Origin: Arthrobacter sp. ISL-28
GTDB taxonomy: Bacteria; Actinomycetota; Actinomycetes; Actinomycetales; Micrococcaceae
Direction of reading: 5' to 3'
Assembly: GCF_018613875.1 (NCBI RefSeq)
Contig: NZ_JAGGPJ010000003.1
Location: 124,001 to 188,000, forward strand
Length of the DNA: 64,000 nucleotides
Shown here: one piece after another, positions 41,096 through 49,485 of the stretch
Position numbering within the stretch: the stretch's first letter is position 1
Layout: the number at the start of each line of letters is the position of its first letter
Notes under the pieces: generated by a model
Database searches by the model: none
What the model was told of the DNA's origin: nothing
The model's input: the letters and a program-made list of their open reading frames with translations, nothing else
Translations under genes and position numbers: made by a program

Positions 41096-42139
41096 ATGCC
41101 CACCTTTGCCAAAGCCTATGTCGCGGTCACGGCCGCGTCGCCCCTTCAGCCCGGAACCATTGAGCGCCGCGAACCAGGTGAGTTCGAAGTGCAGATCGCC
41201 ATCAAATTTACCGGGATCTGTCACTCCGATATCCACACTGCGCGGGGCGATTGGGCAAGCGTGAATTACCCGGTCGTCGTTGGGCATGAGATTGCAGGCG
41301 TCGTGGAGGCTGTCGGGGCCAGGGTGACACGTCATTCAGTGGGGGACCGCGTGGGCGTGGGCTGCTTTGTGGATTCCTGCCGTGACTGCGTCAACTGCCG
41401 TGCGGGTGAGGAACAGTACTGTCTGTCCGGGGCCACGAGTACCTACAACTCAGTGGGCCGGGACGGCCTGCCCACAGCGGGCGGCTACAGCAGCAGCATT
41501 GTGGTGGACGAGAACTATGTACTGCAGATTCCTGACGGCATTCCCCTTGAGGCCGCCGCACCCCTGCTGTGCGCCGGCATCACCATGTACTCACCGCTGA
41601 GCACCTGGAACGCCGGACCGGGGAAGCGCGTGGCCATCATCGGCATGGGCGGGCTCGGCCATATGGGCGTCAAGATCGCTGCAGCCATGGGCGCGGAGGT
41701 CACAGTACTCAGCCAGTCGCTCAAGAAGCAGGAGGACGCGCTCCGGCTTGGGGCGGAGCATTACTATGCCACGTCCGACCCCTCCACCTTCGAGATTCTG
41801 AGGGGTCATTTTGACCTGATCATCAACACAGTCTCCGCTGATATCGACGTCGACGGGTACCTTTCGCTGCTTGCATTGGACGGCACCATGGTTCTCGTGG
41901 GGCTGCCATCGAAACCGCTGACGCAACGCGCCTGGTCACTGGTCAGCTTCCGACGCAGCCTCTCCGGATCCAAGATGGGCGGGATACGGCAGACCCAGGA
42001 GATGCTCAACTTCTGCGCCGCCCACGGGCTCGGGGCCGAGGTGGAGGTCATTCCGGCCAGCAAAATCAATGACGCCTATGAACGCGTCCTGGCCAGTGAT
42101 GTGCGGTACCGCTTCGTCATCGATGCAGAAACGTTCTGA
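41096..42139 (+). CDS. Zinc-dependent alcohol dehydrogenase (cinnamyl-alcohol-dehydrogenase-like)
   Basis: Medium-chain dehydrogenase of 347 aa. Catalytic zinc ligands Cys42 (GICHSD) and His64-Glu65 (GHE), structural zinc cysteines 95, 98, 101 and 109, and the NADP-type Rossmann segment [21 protein letters not shown] are all present. The [16 protein letters not shown] pattern places it with the YahK/CAD group of aldehyde reductases. The ATG follows AAACGGAG. It ends the catabolic gene run. It could reduce or detoxify an aldehyde from the amine oxidases. Confidence 0.9.
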   Translation: MPTFAKAYVAVTAASPLQPGTIERREPGEFEVQIAIKFTGICHSDIHTARGDWASVNYPVVVGHEIAGVVEAVGARVTRHSVGDRVGVGCFVDSCRDCVNCRAGEEQYCLSGATSTYNSVGRDGLPTAGGYSSSIVVDENYVLQIPDGIPLEAAAPLLCAGITMYSPLSTWNAGPGKRVAIIGMGGLGHMGVKIAAAMGAEVTVLSQSLKKQEDALRLGAEHYYATSDPSTFEILRGHFDLIINTVSADIDVDGYLSLLALDGTMVLVGLPSKPLTQRAWSLVSFRRSLSGSKMGGIRQTQEMLNFCAAHGLGAEVEVIPASKINDAYERVLASDVRYRFVIDAETF

Positions 42140-42322
42140 CACTGACTGGTCACGAAGCGCAGAGGCACGTTTCCGGGTCGTGGAGCTGCTCCGGCTGGGT
42201 CTGTCACGGGAGGATTGGGGAGTCACTCCTGAATGGAGCAAGGCTCGCGGAGATTTCCGCCGTCGAGCACTCCCGGAGGCAATTTGTTACGGCGCAAATG
42301 CGGTCTGACTTCGCAATTTGCT

Positions 42323-42341
42323 GAAGGTAAGGCTAACCTAA
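42323..42341 (+). promoter_or_regulatory. DtxR/IdeR-type iron box
   Basis: GAAGGTAAGGCTAACCTAA matches the 19-bp consensus TTAGGTTAGGCTAACCTAA at 16 of 19 positions. It lies 65 bp upstream of the binding-protein gene. This predicts repression of the ABC importer by an iron-bound DtxR/IdeR protein. Confidence 0.75.
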
Positions 42342-42405
42342 ATCGTCCTTGTCTTTCCCTGTGCCCATTTCCTTCGAATTCGGGCATCCATCTAGGCGGT
42401 TTCTT

Positions 42406-43956
42406 TTGCGTGTATTCAGGCGGTCGACTGCGGCCATCGGGCTGATGGCCCTTCTTACCCTGACCGGCTGTGGTCTGAGCGGCGGAACGGGCAATTCGGC
42501 CAGCTCCGAGCCGGATCTTAATCAGCGGATCGTGGTGGACAACTTCCGCGCCCCGGTAGCCAACTGGGCGCCGGAATCGGATGCGGCCTACATCCTCTCG
42601 CTGTCAGGCTGCCTGGAGACGTTGACCAAGTACGACCATGCGCAGGGCAAAGTGGTTCCCTTCCTGGCCACCGAATGGAAGCAAGTTTCGGCAGTCGACT
42701 GGGATTTCACCATCCGCGGGGGAGTGAAGTTCCAGGATGGCACGGACCTCACCGCAAAGGCCGTTGCAGCCTCGCTTGAGCACGTCCTCGACGCCAAGGT
42801 TCCTGCGCGGGCTTTCAATCGGAGCATGATCAGCGGGGTCAAGGCCGTTGACGCGAACACCGTCCGCGTCACAACCCCGGCCGAGAGCCCACTGGTGCCG
42901 TACCGGCTGGCGAGCGTCAACACCGGTATTCTGGCTCCGGCAGCGTACAAGGGTGGCACCATCGACCCCTTCGGCCACTGCACCGGTCCCTTTACCCCTG
43001 TCTCCGAAACGCCAAAGCAGTCGTTGACCCTGGACCGCAACGAAAACTATTGGGGCGGCAAAGTCCAGCTTGCCGGTGCCGAGGTGCGCTTCATCACGAA
43101 TGGGGCTACCCGCGCAGCCCAGGTCCAGACCGGCGAAGCCGATGTTTCCCTCTCCATCCCTGCATCGGGCCTGTCCGCGCTGGAGGGCGCCCCGAACGTC
43201 AACGTGCTCAAGGCCGATTCGCCCCGCACGGCAACGCTTTACCTGAACAACGGCCGGGCACCGCTGAACAACGTCAACTTCCGGAAGGCCCTCCGCTCGG
43301 CCCTTGACCTGGAGGCCCTGGCGGCCAGCGTCTACGAAGGCGCCGCACAGCCGGCTGCAGGACCCTTCGCCCCGTCCGAACCGTGGGCGTCCAAAGATGC
43401 CAAATCACCCCGGCAGAACCTTGATGAAGCCAAGAAGCTGCTGGCCGCGGCCGGCTATACCGCTAGCAAGCCGCTGGAAATCATCGCCATCGTGGAGCGG
43501 GCGGAGTTCGCCGATGTTGCCACCGTGATCCAGGAGAACCTCAAGAAGGTCGGCGTCCCCGTAACGATCGAGACCAAGGAATATGCCGCAGCTGAACCGG
43601 ACGTGCTCGCCGGCAACTACGACATGCTGCTCAGCCAGCGGAACCGCCTCATCGACATCGCGGACCCCATTGGCTTCCTGACAGCCGACTACACCTGCGA
43701 GGGAACCTACAACCTCAGCCACTTCTGCAGCAAGGAATACGACAAGATCATCCGCCAGGCAGCGCAGACCAAGAGCACCGAGGACCGGCACCGGCTGTAT
43801 GAGCAGGCCGGGAAGATCCTGGATTCGCAGGCGGTCAACGTTTGGCTCGTCAACGAACAGGCAACGGACGCCGTCCGCAGCAGTGTTCAGTCGTATGTCC
43901 AGGACCCGCTGTCCCGGTATGTCCTGACCGCGCAAACGGCAAAAACCGCGTCCTAG
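42406..43956 (+). CDS. Iron-regulated ABC transporter substrate-binding lipoprotein, peptide/opine/nickel family
   Basis: SBP_bac_5 family binding protein (about 516 aa). The chosen TTG start gives a compact lipoprotein signal RVFRRSTAAIGLMALLTLTGC ending at the lipobox Cys, with AGGCGG six bases upstream. Longer in-frame starts (42349, 42361) are possible. The body has the class landmarks (YILSLSGCLETLTKYD, WDFTIRGGVKFQDGT, FRKALRSALDLEALA). Control by an iron box suggests capture of a metal-chelate, heme or opine-type metallophore rather than dietary peptides. Confidence 0.85.
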   Translation: MRVFRRSTAAIGLMALLTLTGCGLSGGTGNSASSEPDLNQRIVVDNFRAPVANWAPESDAAYILSLSGCLETLTKYDHAQGKVVPFLATEWKQVSAVDWDFTIRGGVKFQDGTDLTAKAVAASLEHVLDAKVPARAFNRSMISGVKAVDANTVRVTTPAESPLVPYRLASVNTGILAPAAYKGGTIDPFGHCTGPFTPVSETPKQSLTLDRNENYWGGKVQLAGAEVRFITNGATRAAQVQTGEADVSLSIPASGLSALEGAPNVNVLKADSPRTATLYLNNGRAPLNNVNFRKALRSALDLEALAASVYEGAAQPAAGPFAPSEPWASKDAKSPRQNLDEAKKLLAAAGYTASKPLEIIAIVERAEFADVATVIQENLKKVGVPVTIETKEYAAAEPDVLAGNYDMLLSQRNRLIDIADPIGFLTADYTCEGTYNLSHFCSKEYDKIIRQAAQTKSTEDRHRLYEQAGKILDSQAVNVWLVNEQATDAVRSSVQSYVQDPLSRYVLTAQTAKTAS

Positions 43957-43975
43957 CGGGGGATTCGATCCCCGA

Positions 43976-44917
43976 ATGAGAGCCTTTATTGCCAGGAGGA
44001 CGGCGACTTTGGTGGTCGCCGTTCTCCTGTCGTCCTTCGCGGTCTTCCTGATTCCCTATCTGACGCCGGGGGATCCGGTACGCAAAATCATCCGGTCCCG
44101 GGTATCCGGGGACGTGGTGGATGAATCCACCGTTCAGGCCCTCAGCATGAGCCTGGGCCTTCAGGACCCGCTCCCTGTCCAATACTTCCGGTGGCTGGGC
44201 AGCTTCATCTCGGGAGACATGGGACTATCCCACGTCAGCCGCACCCCGGTGGTGGACCAGGTCATGCCCGCTCTGGCGGTCACGGTCAGCCTGGTGGTCC
44301 TGGCCCTTGCTACAGCTGCCCTGGTTGCCCTGCCGCTGGGAACCGCCGCAGCCCTCAGGCAGGGGCGGAGGACCGACAGGCTGATCACCACGGTGACACA
44401 ATCGTTCATTGCGATGCCGGAGTACTGGCTGGCCCCGCTTCTGGTGCTGGTATTCGCGCTGAAGCTGTCGGTACTGCCGTCCGCCGGGTGGGCCAACGCA
44501 TCCTCCGCAGTACTGCCGGCAGCCACGCTGGCCCTGCGCCCCATCAGTTACTTCACGTCCGCGGTGCGGTCCGGGATGATAGACGCGCTGGAGGCGGAGC
44601 ATGTACCTGCCGCCTGTGCCCGCGGGCTAAGCCAGACGCAGGCCGTCCTGCGGCATGTTGTTCCCAATGGGCTTGTCCCATTGGCAACACTCTTCGCGGT
44701 GTGGTTCGCGGGCCTGCTTGGGGGCTCCGTGATCGTCGAGGTCATCTTCGCTGTTCCCGGCATGGGCCGGCTGTTGTACGACGCTGTCGTGAACAGTGAC
44801 ATTCCCGTTGCACAGGGAGGCGTTGTTGTCGTTGTTGCCTTGGCTGTGGCCATCACCACCCTGGCGGACTTCGTTCACCGTCTTTTGAGTCCACAGATAG
44901 GAGGCAGGCTTGCGTAA
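43976..44917 (+). CDS. ABC transporter permease, DppB/NikB type
   Basis: Integral membrane protein of 313 aa with about six hydrophobic segments. The N-terminus (MRAFIARRTATLVVAVLLSS) and SLGLQDPLPVQYFRWLGSFISGDMGLS are typical of DppB. The EAA-type loop is ARGLSQTQAVLRHVVPNGLVPLATL. It starts 19 bp after the binding-protein stop and overlaps the second permease by eight bases, so the operon is translationally coupled. Confidence 0.92.
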   Translation: MRAFIARRTATLVVAVLLSSFAVFLIPYLTPGDPVRKIIRSRVSGDVVDESTVQALSMSLGLQDPLPVQYFRWLGSFISGDMGLSHVSRTPVVDQVMPALAVTVSLVVLALATAALVALPLGTAAALRQGRRTDRLITTVTQSFIAMPEYWLAPLLVLVFALKLSVLPSAGWANASSAVLPAATLALRPISYFTSAVRSGMIDALEAEHVPAACARGLSQTQAVLRHVVPNGLVPLATLFAVWFAGLLGGSVIVEVIFAVPGMGRLLYDAVVNSDIPVAQGGVVVVVALAVAITTLADFVHRLLSPQIGGRLA

Positions 44918-45740
44918 CACGTCAACGGTGGACCGTGTCGCCGTCGTGATTCTGGCCCTTGTGGTGCTGGCTGTAGCGGCTGCCCCTTGGGTGGTGCCGT
45001 ACCCGCCCGACGAGCAGAATCTTGTGGCGCGCCTCGCGCCTCCCACCACCGGCCACTGGCTCGGAACAGATCATCTCGGCAGGGACACCCTCAGCCGTCT
45101 GCTCGACGGCGGGCGCTTCTCGATGCTGATGGCCGCACTGGCGACGCTGCTGACCGGTCTCCTGGGGACGGCGATCGGCGTTATCAGCGCGCGGCGGCGG
45201 GGCTGGCTGGATGAGTTCTTTACCCGAACCAACGACGTCCTGCTGGCCCTTCCGGAGATGGTCGTGGCGCTGTTTATCGTGGCCGCCATGGGCACAGGCT
45301 TTGCGCCCTTGCTTGTGGCCCTCACAGTGACGGGCTGGACGCCCTTCGCGAGGCTGGCCCGGACACTGGCGTATGACGTTTCTGCACGGGGTTTCGTGGA
45401 GGCAGCACGGGTGGTGGGCTGCCCGCCGTCGTTCATTATCTTCCGTCACATCCTCCCGCACCTGGCCGCACCGATGCTTGGCCAGGCAACGCTGAGATTT
45501 GGGCAGCTGCTGATCAGCGTCGGTGCGCTGTCCTACCTGGGGCTCGGCGTCCAGCCGCCACAGTCGGACTGGGGCTCCATGCTGGCCGCGGCGCAGCCCT
45601 ACGCTGACAGGGCTCCGCTGGGGATCATCGGCCCCGGCCTGGCGATCTTCACGGTGGCGCTGTGCGTCACCCTGATCGGACAGCGCGCGGCACGCATGGC
45701 CGCCGGCCCGCTCCTTCTGCCGACAGGAGGCCGAGGCTGA
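44910..45740 (+). CDS. ABC transporter permease, DppC/NikC type
   Basis: Second permease (276 aa) with about six hydrophobic segments. HWLGTDHLGRDTLSRLLDGGRFS is the hallmark of DppC/NikC, and VVGCPPSFIIFRHILPHLAAPML the coupling loop. Its TGA shares one base with the ATG of the ATPase gene. Works as a heterodimer with the upstream permease. Confidence 0.93.
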   Translation: MRNTSTVDRVAVVILALVVLAVAAAPWVVPYPPDEQNLVARLAPPTTGHWLGTDHLGRDTLSRLLDGGRFSMLMAALATLLTGLLGTAIGVISARRRGWLDEFFTRTNDVLLALPEMVVALFIVAAMGTGFAPLLVALTVTGWTPFARLARTLAYDVSARGFVEAARVVGCPPSFIIFRHILPHLAAPMLGQATLRFGQLLISVGALSYLGLGVQPPQSDWGSMLAAAQPYADRAPLGIIGPGLAIFTVALCVTLIGQRAARMAAGPLLLPTGGRG

Positions 45741-47401
45741 TGCCCGAGCAGCTGGTTATCGAAGAACTGCACGTCCGGAGCACCGCCCCGGCCCGCATCG
45801 CACCGGGAGCGGGCAGGCCGGCGTCGGGGGAACCGGCTGTCTACCGCCCCATCCTGTCCGGAGTGGGCCTTTCCGTTTCACCCGGCGAGTTCGTGGCATT
45901 GGTGGGCGGATCAGGGTCCGGAAAGACGATGACGGCCATGTCAGCCCTCCGGCTGCTGCCCCCGCAAGTGACCATTGATTCCGGTTCCGTCCGTCTGGGT
46001 CCGCTGGACCTCACCAACGCTTCCGAGGCGGAGCTGAACACGGTCCGCGGGGGCAAGCTTGGCATGCTGTTCCAGCAGCCGAAGAGGATGTTCAATCCCA
46101 ACAAAACAATCGGGAGCCATCTCCACGAGCCGCTGAAGCTTCACGGCGGACTTCGGGGCAAACAGGCGCACGCGAAGGCGGTTGAGCTGCTGGCCGAAGT
46201 GGGCTTCGAGGATGCCCACTGGGGCGTGCGGGCCTATCCGCACCAGCTGTCGGGAGGAATGGCGCAGCGGGCCATGACGGCCCTCGCCCTCGCGGGCCAG
46301 CCGGACATGCTGCTGGCGGACGAGCCGACGTCGGCCCTGGACAAAGTGCTGGAGCGCCAGATCCTGCAGCTACTCGACCGGGAGCGGAGCGAACGGGGAC
46401 TCGGCATCCTTTACATCACGCACAACCTTGCCTCCGTTGCCGCCTTCGCAGACCGTGTCCTGGTCATGGATTCCGGGCGGATAGTCGAGTCCGGTCCCGC
46501 CCAGGAGGTCCTCAGCAGGCCCCGGACTGCCTACACACAGCAACTGCTGGATGCGTCCAACCTTTTGCCTGCCCCACGCCGCGTCCCACTGTCCGAGGCC
46601 CGGAGCGTCCTGACCCTGAACGCGGTCGTCAAGCAGTTCGCATCAGGAAAAAGCCGCTGTCGCCCCGCTTTGGACAACGTTTCGCTGGATGTGAAGCAGG
46701 GCGAGATCCTGGGCGTCCTGGGCCAGTCGGGATCCGGGAAGAGCACGCTCGCCCGTTCGATCGTTGGACTGGAAGACGTCAGCGGCGGGAGCATCAATCG
46801 TAAGCTCGACACTGCCGGAAAGCACGGCGCGGCGCCGACCGCCGTCCAGCTGGTCTTTCAGGAACCGCATGACTCCTTCGATCCGCGCATGACGCTTCGT
46901 GCCAGCCTGGAGGCCCCGCTCCTGCAGCGCAAGGATCTCACTGCCGCCGGCCGCTCTCAGCGTATCCACGACGCGATGGAGGAAGTGGGGCTGGATGCCG
47001 CCCTGCTCGGCAGGCGCCCCTGCCAGTGCTCCGGAGGCCAGTTGCAAAGAGTCACCATCGCGCGGGCACTGCTGATGGAACCCGAGGTGCTGATCTGCGA
47101 CGAGGGGACGTCGGCTTTGGACGCACTGACACAGCGGACGATCCTGAACCTGCTGCTGTGCCTGCACCGGGACCGGGGCCTGTCGCTGATCATGATCACC
47201 CATGACATGGACGTCATCCGGCACATGTGCGACCGCGTCGCAGTCCTTTTCAAGGGCCGCCTGGTGGAGGTCGCAGAGACGCATGAGTTCTTCTCCGATC
47301 CGCAGCACGAACACAGCAAAGCCCTGGTGTCGGCTGCCATTCCGTGCAGGGGCTTGCACCTCAAGAAGATCACCCTTGGCCAAAGCGCGGCCTCGGTGTG
47401 A
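45740..47401 (+). CDS. Fused tandem ABC ATPase, DppDF/NikDE type
   Basis: Single 553-aa polypeptide with two complete nucleotide-binding domains. First half: Walker A GGSGSGKTMT, signature LSGGMAQR, Walker [13 protein letters not shown]. Second half: Walker A GQSGSGKSTL, signature CSGGQLQR (Cys replacing Leu), Walker B LICDEGTSALD (Gly replacing the usual Pro). In most Dpp/Opp systems these are separate genes, so this is a fusion serving both permeases. Q-loops and switch histidines (YITHN, MITHDMD) are present. Operon end. Confidence 0.93.
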   Translation: MPEQLVIEELHVRSTAPARIAPGAGRPASGEPAVYRPILSGVGLSVSPGEFVALVGGSGSGKTMTAMSALRLLPPQVTIDSGSVRLGPLDLTNASEAELNTVRGGKLGMLFQQPKRMFNPNKTIGSHLHEPLKLHGGLRGKQAHAKAVELLAEVGFEDAHWGVRAYPHQLSGGMAQRAMTALALAGQPDMLLADEPTSALDKVLERQILQLLDRERSERGLGILYITHNLASVAAFADRVLVMDSGRIVESGPAQEVLSRPRTAYTQQLLDASNLLPAPRRVPLSEARSVLTLNAVVKQFASGKSRCRPALDNVSLDVKQGEILGVLGQSGSGKSTLARSIVGLEDVSGGSINRKLDTAGKHGAAPTAVQLVFQEPHDSFDPRMTLRASLEAPLLQRKDLTAAGRSQRIHDAMEEVGLDAALLGRRPCQCSGGQLQRVTIARALLMEPEVLICDEGTSALDALTQRTILNLLLCLHRDRGLSLIMITHDMDVIRHMCDRVAVLFKGRLVEVAETHEFFSDPQHEHSKALVSAAIPCRGLHLKKITLGQSAASV

Positions 47402-47566
47402 AGCCGACCTCCGGATGGGAGTCCTGACCTCAGATATCCTGAGTTGGCGAACCACCCATCCGGGCCGGCCACCGGAAACGAACGGCTATCACTGCCCAAG
47501 GGTTTTTCCACGCCGGCTTGCCTAGATTCATTCCGACAGCGTTAATCCCCCGAGAAAGGACCGCCG

Positions 47567-48190
47567 ATGATGCCCCGTGCCTCGTTCAGGCTGTTCCGTA
47601 CCGGGCTGATTGCATCAATCGTCTTCGGACTGGCTGCCGGCGGGCACCTGGCCGGAGCAGGCTCGTTGCCGGCACCGGCGGTCCTGGCGGCCCTGTGCGC
47701 CGTGACCATGGTTCCAGTTGCTGCCCTGACGCGCTTCCGTCTGTCATTTCCGGTCCTGACCGGGCTGATTGGCGCGGGGCAGATCTGGCTTCACTGGGCT
47801 TTCAGCGCGCTGTCAGATGGGGCACCCGCAGCGGTTCCCCCGGCACTGCTGTCCGGCCACGCCGGCCACTCTGGCCACGCAGCAGCGAGCGTGGATCACG
47901 AGTCGCTGGCCCTGGCCGCACAAGCCCACACGGCCGCACCCGACGGGCTCATGCTGGCCGCCCACACCGTGGCCACGCTTGGCACCGCACTGGTTCTGGC
48001 CCGCGGCGAACAGGCCCTGGGAGTCCTGGCCGACTGGCTGCGCCCGCTCCTGGGGCAACGGGAACCGGCCACCATCGTTCCCGCCCGCGTTCCCGGCGCC
48101 TGCCTGGCGGCCGCGGTTCTTTCCCCGACCCGGCTTGGCGTCCGCCTGCCTGCCCGGCGGGGCCCTCCCTTGTCCGCGCCCGCCGCCTAG
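47567..48190 (+). CDS. Membrane protein with histidine-rich loop, copper-associated
   Basis: Protein of 207 aa with about four hydrophobic segments. The loop SGHAGHSGHAAASVDHE is histidine-rich, and additional His residues lie near membrane edges, suggesting metal binding. It precedes ycnI by 116 bp in the same orientation, and small His-rich membrane proteins are commonly adjacent to YcnI/CopC-type genes in actinobacteria. The C-terminus (PTRLGVRLPARRGPPLSAPAA) is basic. The ATG follows GAAAGGACCGCCG. Confidence 0.65.
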   Translation: MMPRASFRLFRTGLIASIVFGLAAGGHLAGAGSLPAPAVLAALCAVTMVPVAALTRFRLSFPVLTGLIGAGQIWLHWAFSALSDGAPAAVPPALLSGHAGHSGHAAASVDHESLALAAQAHTAAPDGLMLAAHTVATLGTALVLARGEQALGVLADWLRPLLGQREPATIVPARVPGACLAAAVLSPTRLGVRLPARRGPPLSAPAA

Positions 48191-48306
48191 AGCCGGTCCC
48201 TTTCACGCACGGACAGGAACGACGGCGGCGCTTCGCCCGCTTCGCGAGCAGACCTCTCCGGTCTGCACGTTCCTGATCCTCATTACCTGTGAAAGGCAAT
48301 CCCGCC

Positions 48307-49059
48307 ATGAAGACCTCCGTCCGCCGTACCCTCAAGACAGCTGTGTCCGCCGCTTTGGCCGCAGGGCTCCTGGCCGCCGGCGCGGACGCCGCCTCTGCGC
48401 ACGTCACGGTCGACCCGTCCTCCACGTCCGAGGGCGGATTCACCAAGCTGACGTTCAGCGTCCCCAACGAATCCGAAACGGCCAAGACCAACCGGCTCGA
48501 AGTGACGCTTCCCACCGACACCCCACTGACATCCGTCTCCGTCAAGCCCATGGATGGCTGGAAGGCCAGGGTCATCACCACCGACCTGCCCAAACCCGTG
48601 CAGATGGACGGGGCAACCGTGACCAAAGCCCCGACCAGTGTGATCTGGACGGCTGACACTGCCCACCAGATCGGGCAGAACGAATTCCAGACCTTCACCC
48701 TCTCCGTCGGCCGCCTCCCGGCAGCCGGCACCACCCTGACCCTGCCTGCGGCCCAGGGCTACACGGACGGAACCACCGTGAAGTGGGCCGATACAGACGC
48801 CCACGATCACTCCGGGGCGACAACCTCCGCTCCGGCTTCGGAGGCCAAAAAATCACACCCGGCGCCGTCCTTCGTCACCACCGCAACTCACACCGAGGCG
48901 GTCCCGGCCGTCACGGAGGCTCCGACGTCGGCCCTTGCCTCGACATCCTCCACCGGCGGTGACCAAACCGTTGGCTGGATCGGGCTCGCTACCGGACTGA
49001 TCGGCCTGGCCGCCGGCGTGACCGCCCTGGCACGCACCCGCCCGACCCGAGGCAACTAG
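48307..49059 (+). CDS. ycnI: YcnI-type copper-binding protein (DUF1775)
   Basis: Exported protein of 250 aa with a signal peptide cleaved after ASA, leaving an N-terminal histidine (HVTVDPSSTSEGGF). YcnI proteins bind copper through this mono-histidine brace, and the DUF1775 domain spans roughly residues 32-170 (LTFSVPNESETAKTNRLEVTLP, PMDGWKA). A low-complexity linker leads to a C-terminal membrane helix (VGWIGLATGLIGLAAGVTALA) with a basic tail, so the protein is anchored. The likely role is copper trafficking with the preceding His-rich membrane protein. Confidence 0.92.
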   Translation: MKTSVRRTLKTAVSAALAAGLLAAGADAASAHVTVDPSSTSEGGFTKLTFSVPNESETAKTNRLEVTLPTDTPLTSVSVKPMDGWKARVITTDLPKPVQMDGATVTKAPTSVIWTADTAHQIGQNEFQTFTLSVGRLPAAGTTLTLPAAQGYTDGTTVKWADTDAHDHSGATTSAPASEAKKSHPAPSFVTTATHTEAVPAVTEAPTSALASTSSTGGDQTVGWIGLATGLIGLAAGVTALARTRPTRGN

Positions 49060-49143
49060 CCTCCGCTTTGCCGTTGACCGCAGACCCACCGACCCTCCGG
49101 ACCTGCCCTGGCCGCCGGCTTCTAAGCCGCAGAACCGGCTGAA

Positions 49144-49202
49144 CCCCGCACGACCGGCCCGGGGCAGCGACGCTTGTGCGGGCCAGGGCCGGTCATGCGG
49201 GG
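49144..49202. terminator. Long GC hairpin downstream of ycnI
   Basis: 17-bp arms CCCCGCACGACCGGCCC (49144-49160) and GGGCCGGTCATGCGGGG (49186-49202) with one mismatch and a 25-base loop. No T-run. It may end or process the ycnI transcript. Confidence 0.45.
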
Positions 49203-49485
49203 CTCGGCCTCCCGCCTGCTCGGGTTCATCCTGTTGGCCAACGCAATCGCGACAGTTCTCCGGCGCCGCCCGGGTACACCGGCCCAGCACGAACATCAGC
49301 GATAACAATTTTCAACAACCCCCTATCGTCGATTGTTGACAATCTGTATCATGGTTGTTGAGCCATTCTTCCAAGACTGGCCAAGAAAGTGTTGTTCATT
49401 AGGCCCAGCCACTGCCTAGCCAAGGTCAGTTCCGCTCCGGCTAACGTCATTCCTCCACACACCCCACCATGAGGCTAATTCCGAA
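49203..49485. other. Intergenic stretch without established gene
   Basis: About 280 bases hold only the orphan operator at 49332 and a tiny ORF (49351-49419, 22 codons, MVVEPFFQDWPRKCC...). No ribosome site precedes that ORF. A minus-strand frame from 49296 with C-X7-C-X2-C also begins near here. Neither is supported. Confidence 0.4.
49332..49343. promoter_or_regulatory. GntR-type operator, site 6 (orphan)
   Basis: Perfect palindrome ATTGTTGACAAT within TATCGTCGATTGTTGACAAT, which is identical to the site at 23125-23144. It contains TTGACA on the plus strand but no convincing -10 follows in either direction. The nearest open frame is a 22-codon ATG ORF at 49351-49419 with two cysteines, not considered proven. 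Confidence 0.6.

Noticed and set aside
42140..42308. Open plus-strand frame after the alcohol dehydrogenase
   Set aside because: About 60 codons overlap the end of the dehydrogenase in another frame. No ribosome site and no similarity.
48853..49308. 151-codon minus-strand frame with C-X7-C-X2-C near its start
   Set aside because: Most of it is antisense to ycnI. The Cys pattern near the 49332 operator is suggestive but there is no -10 or ribosome site.
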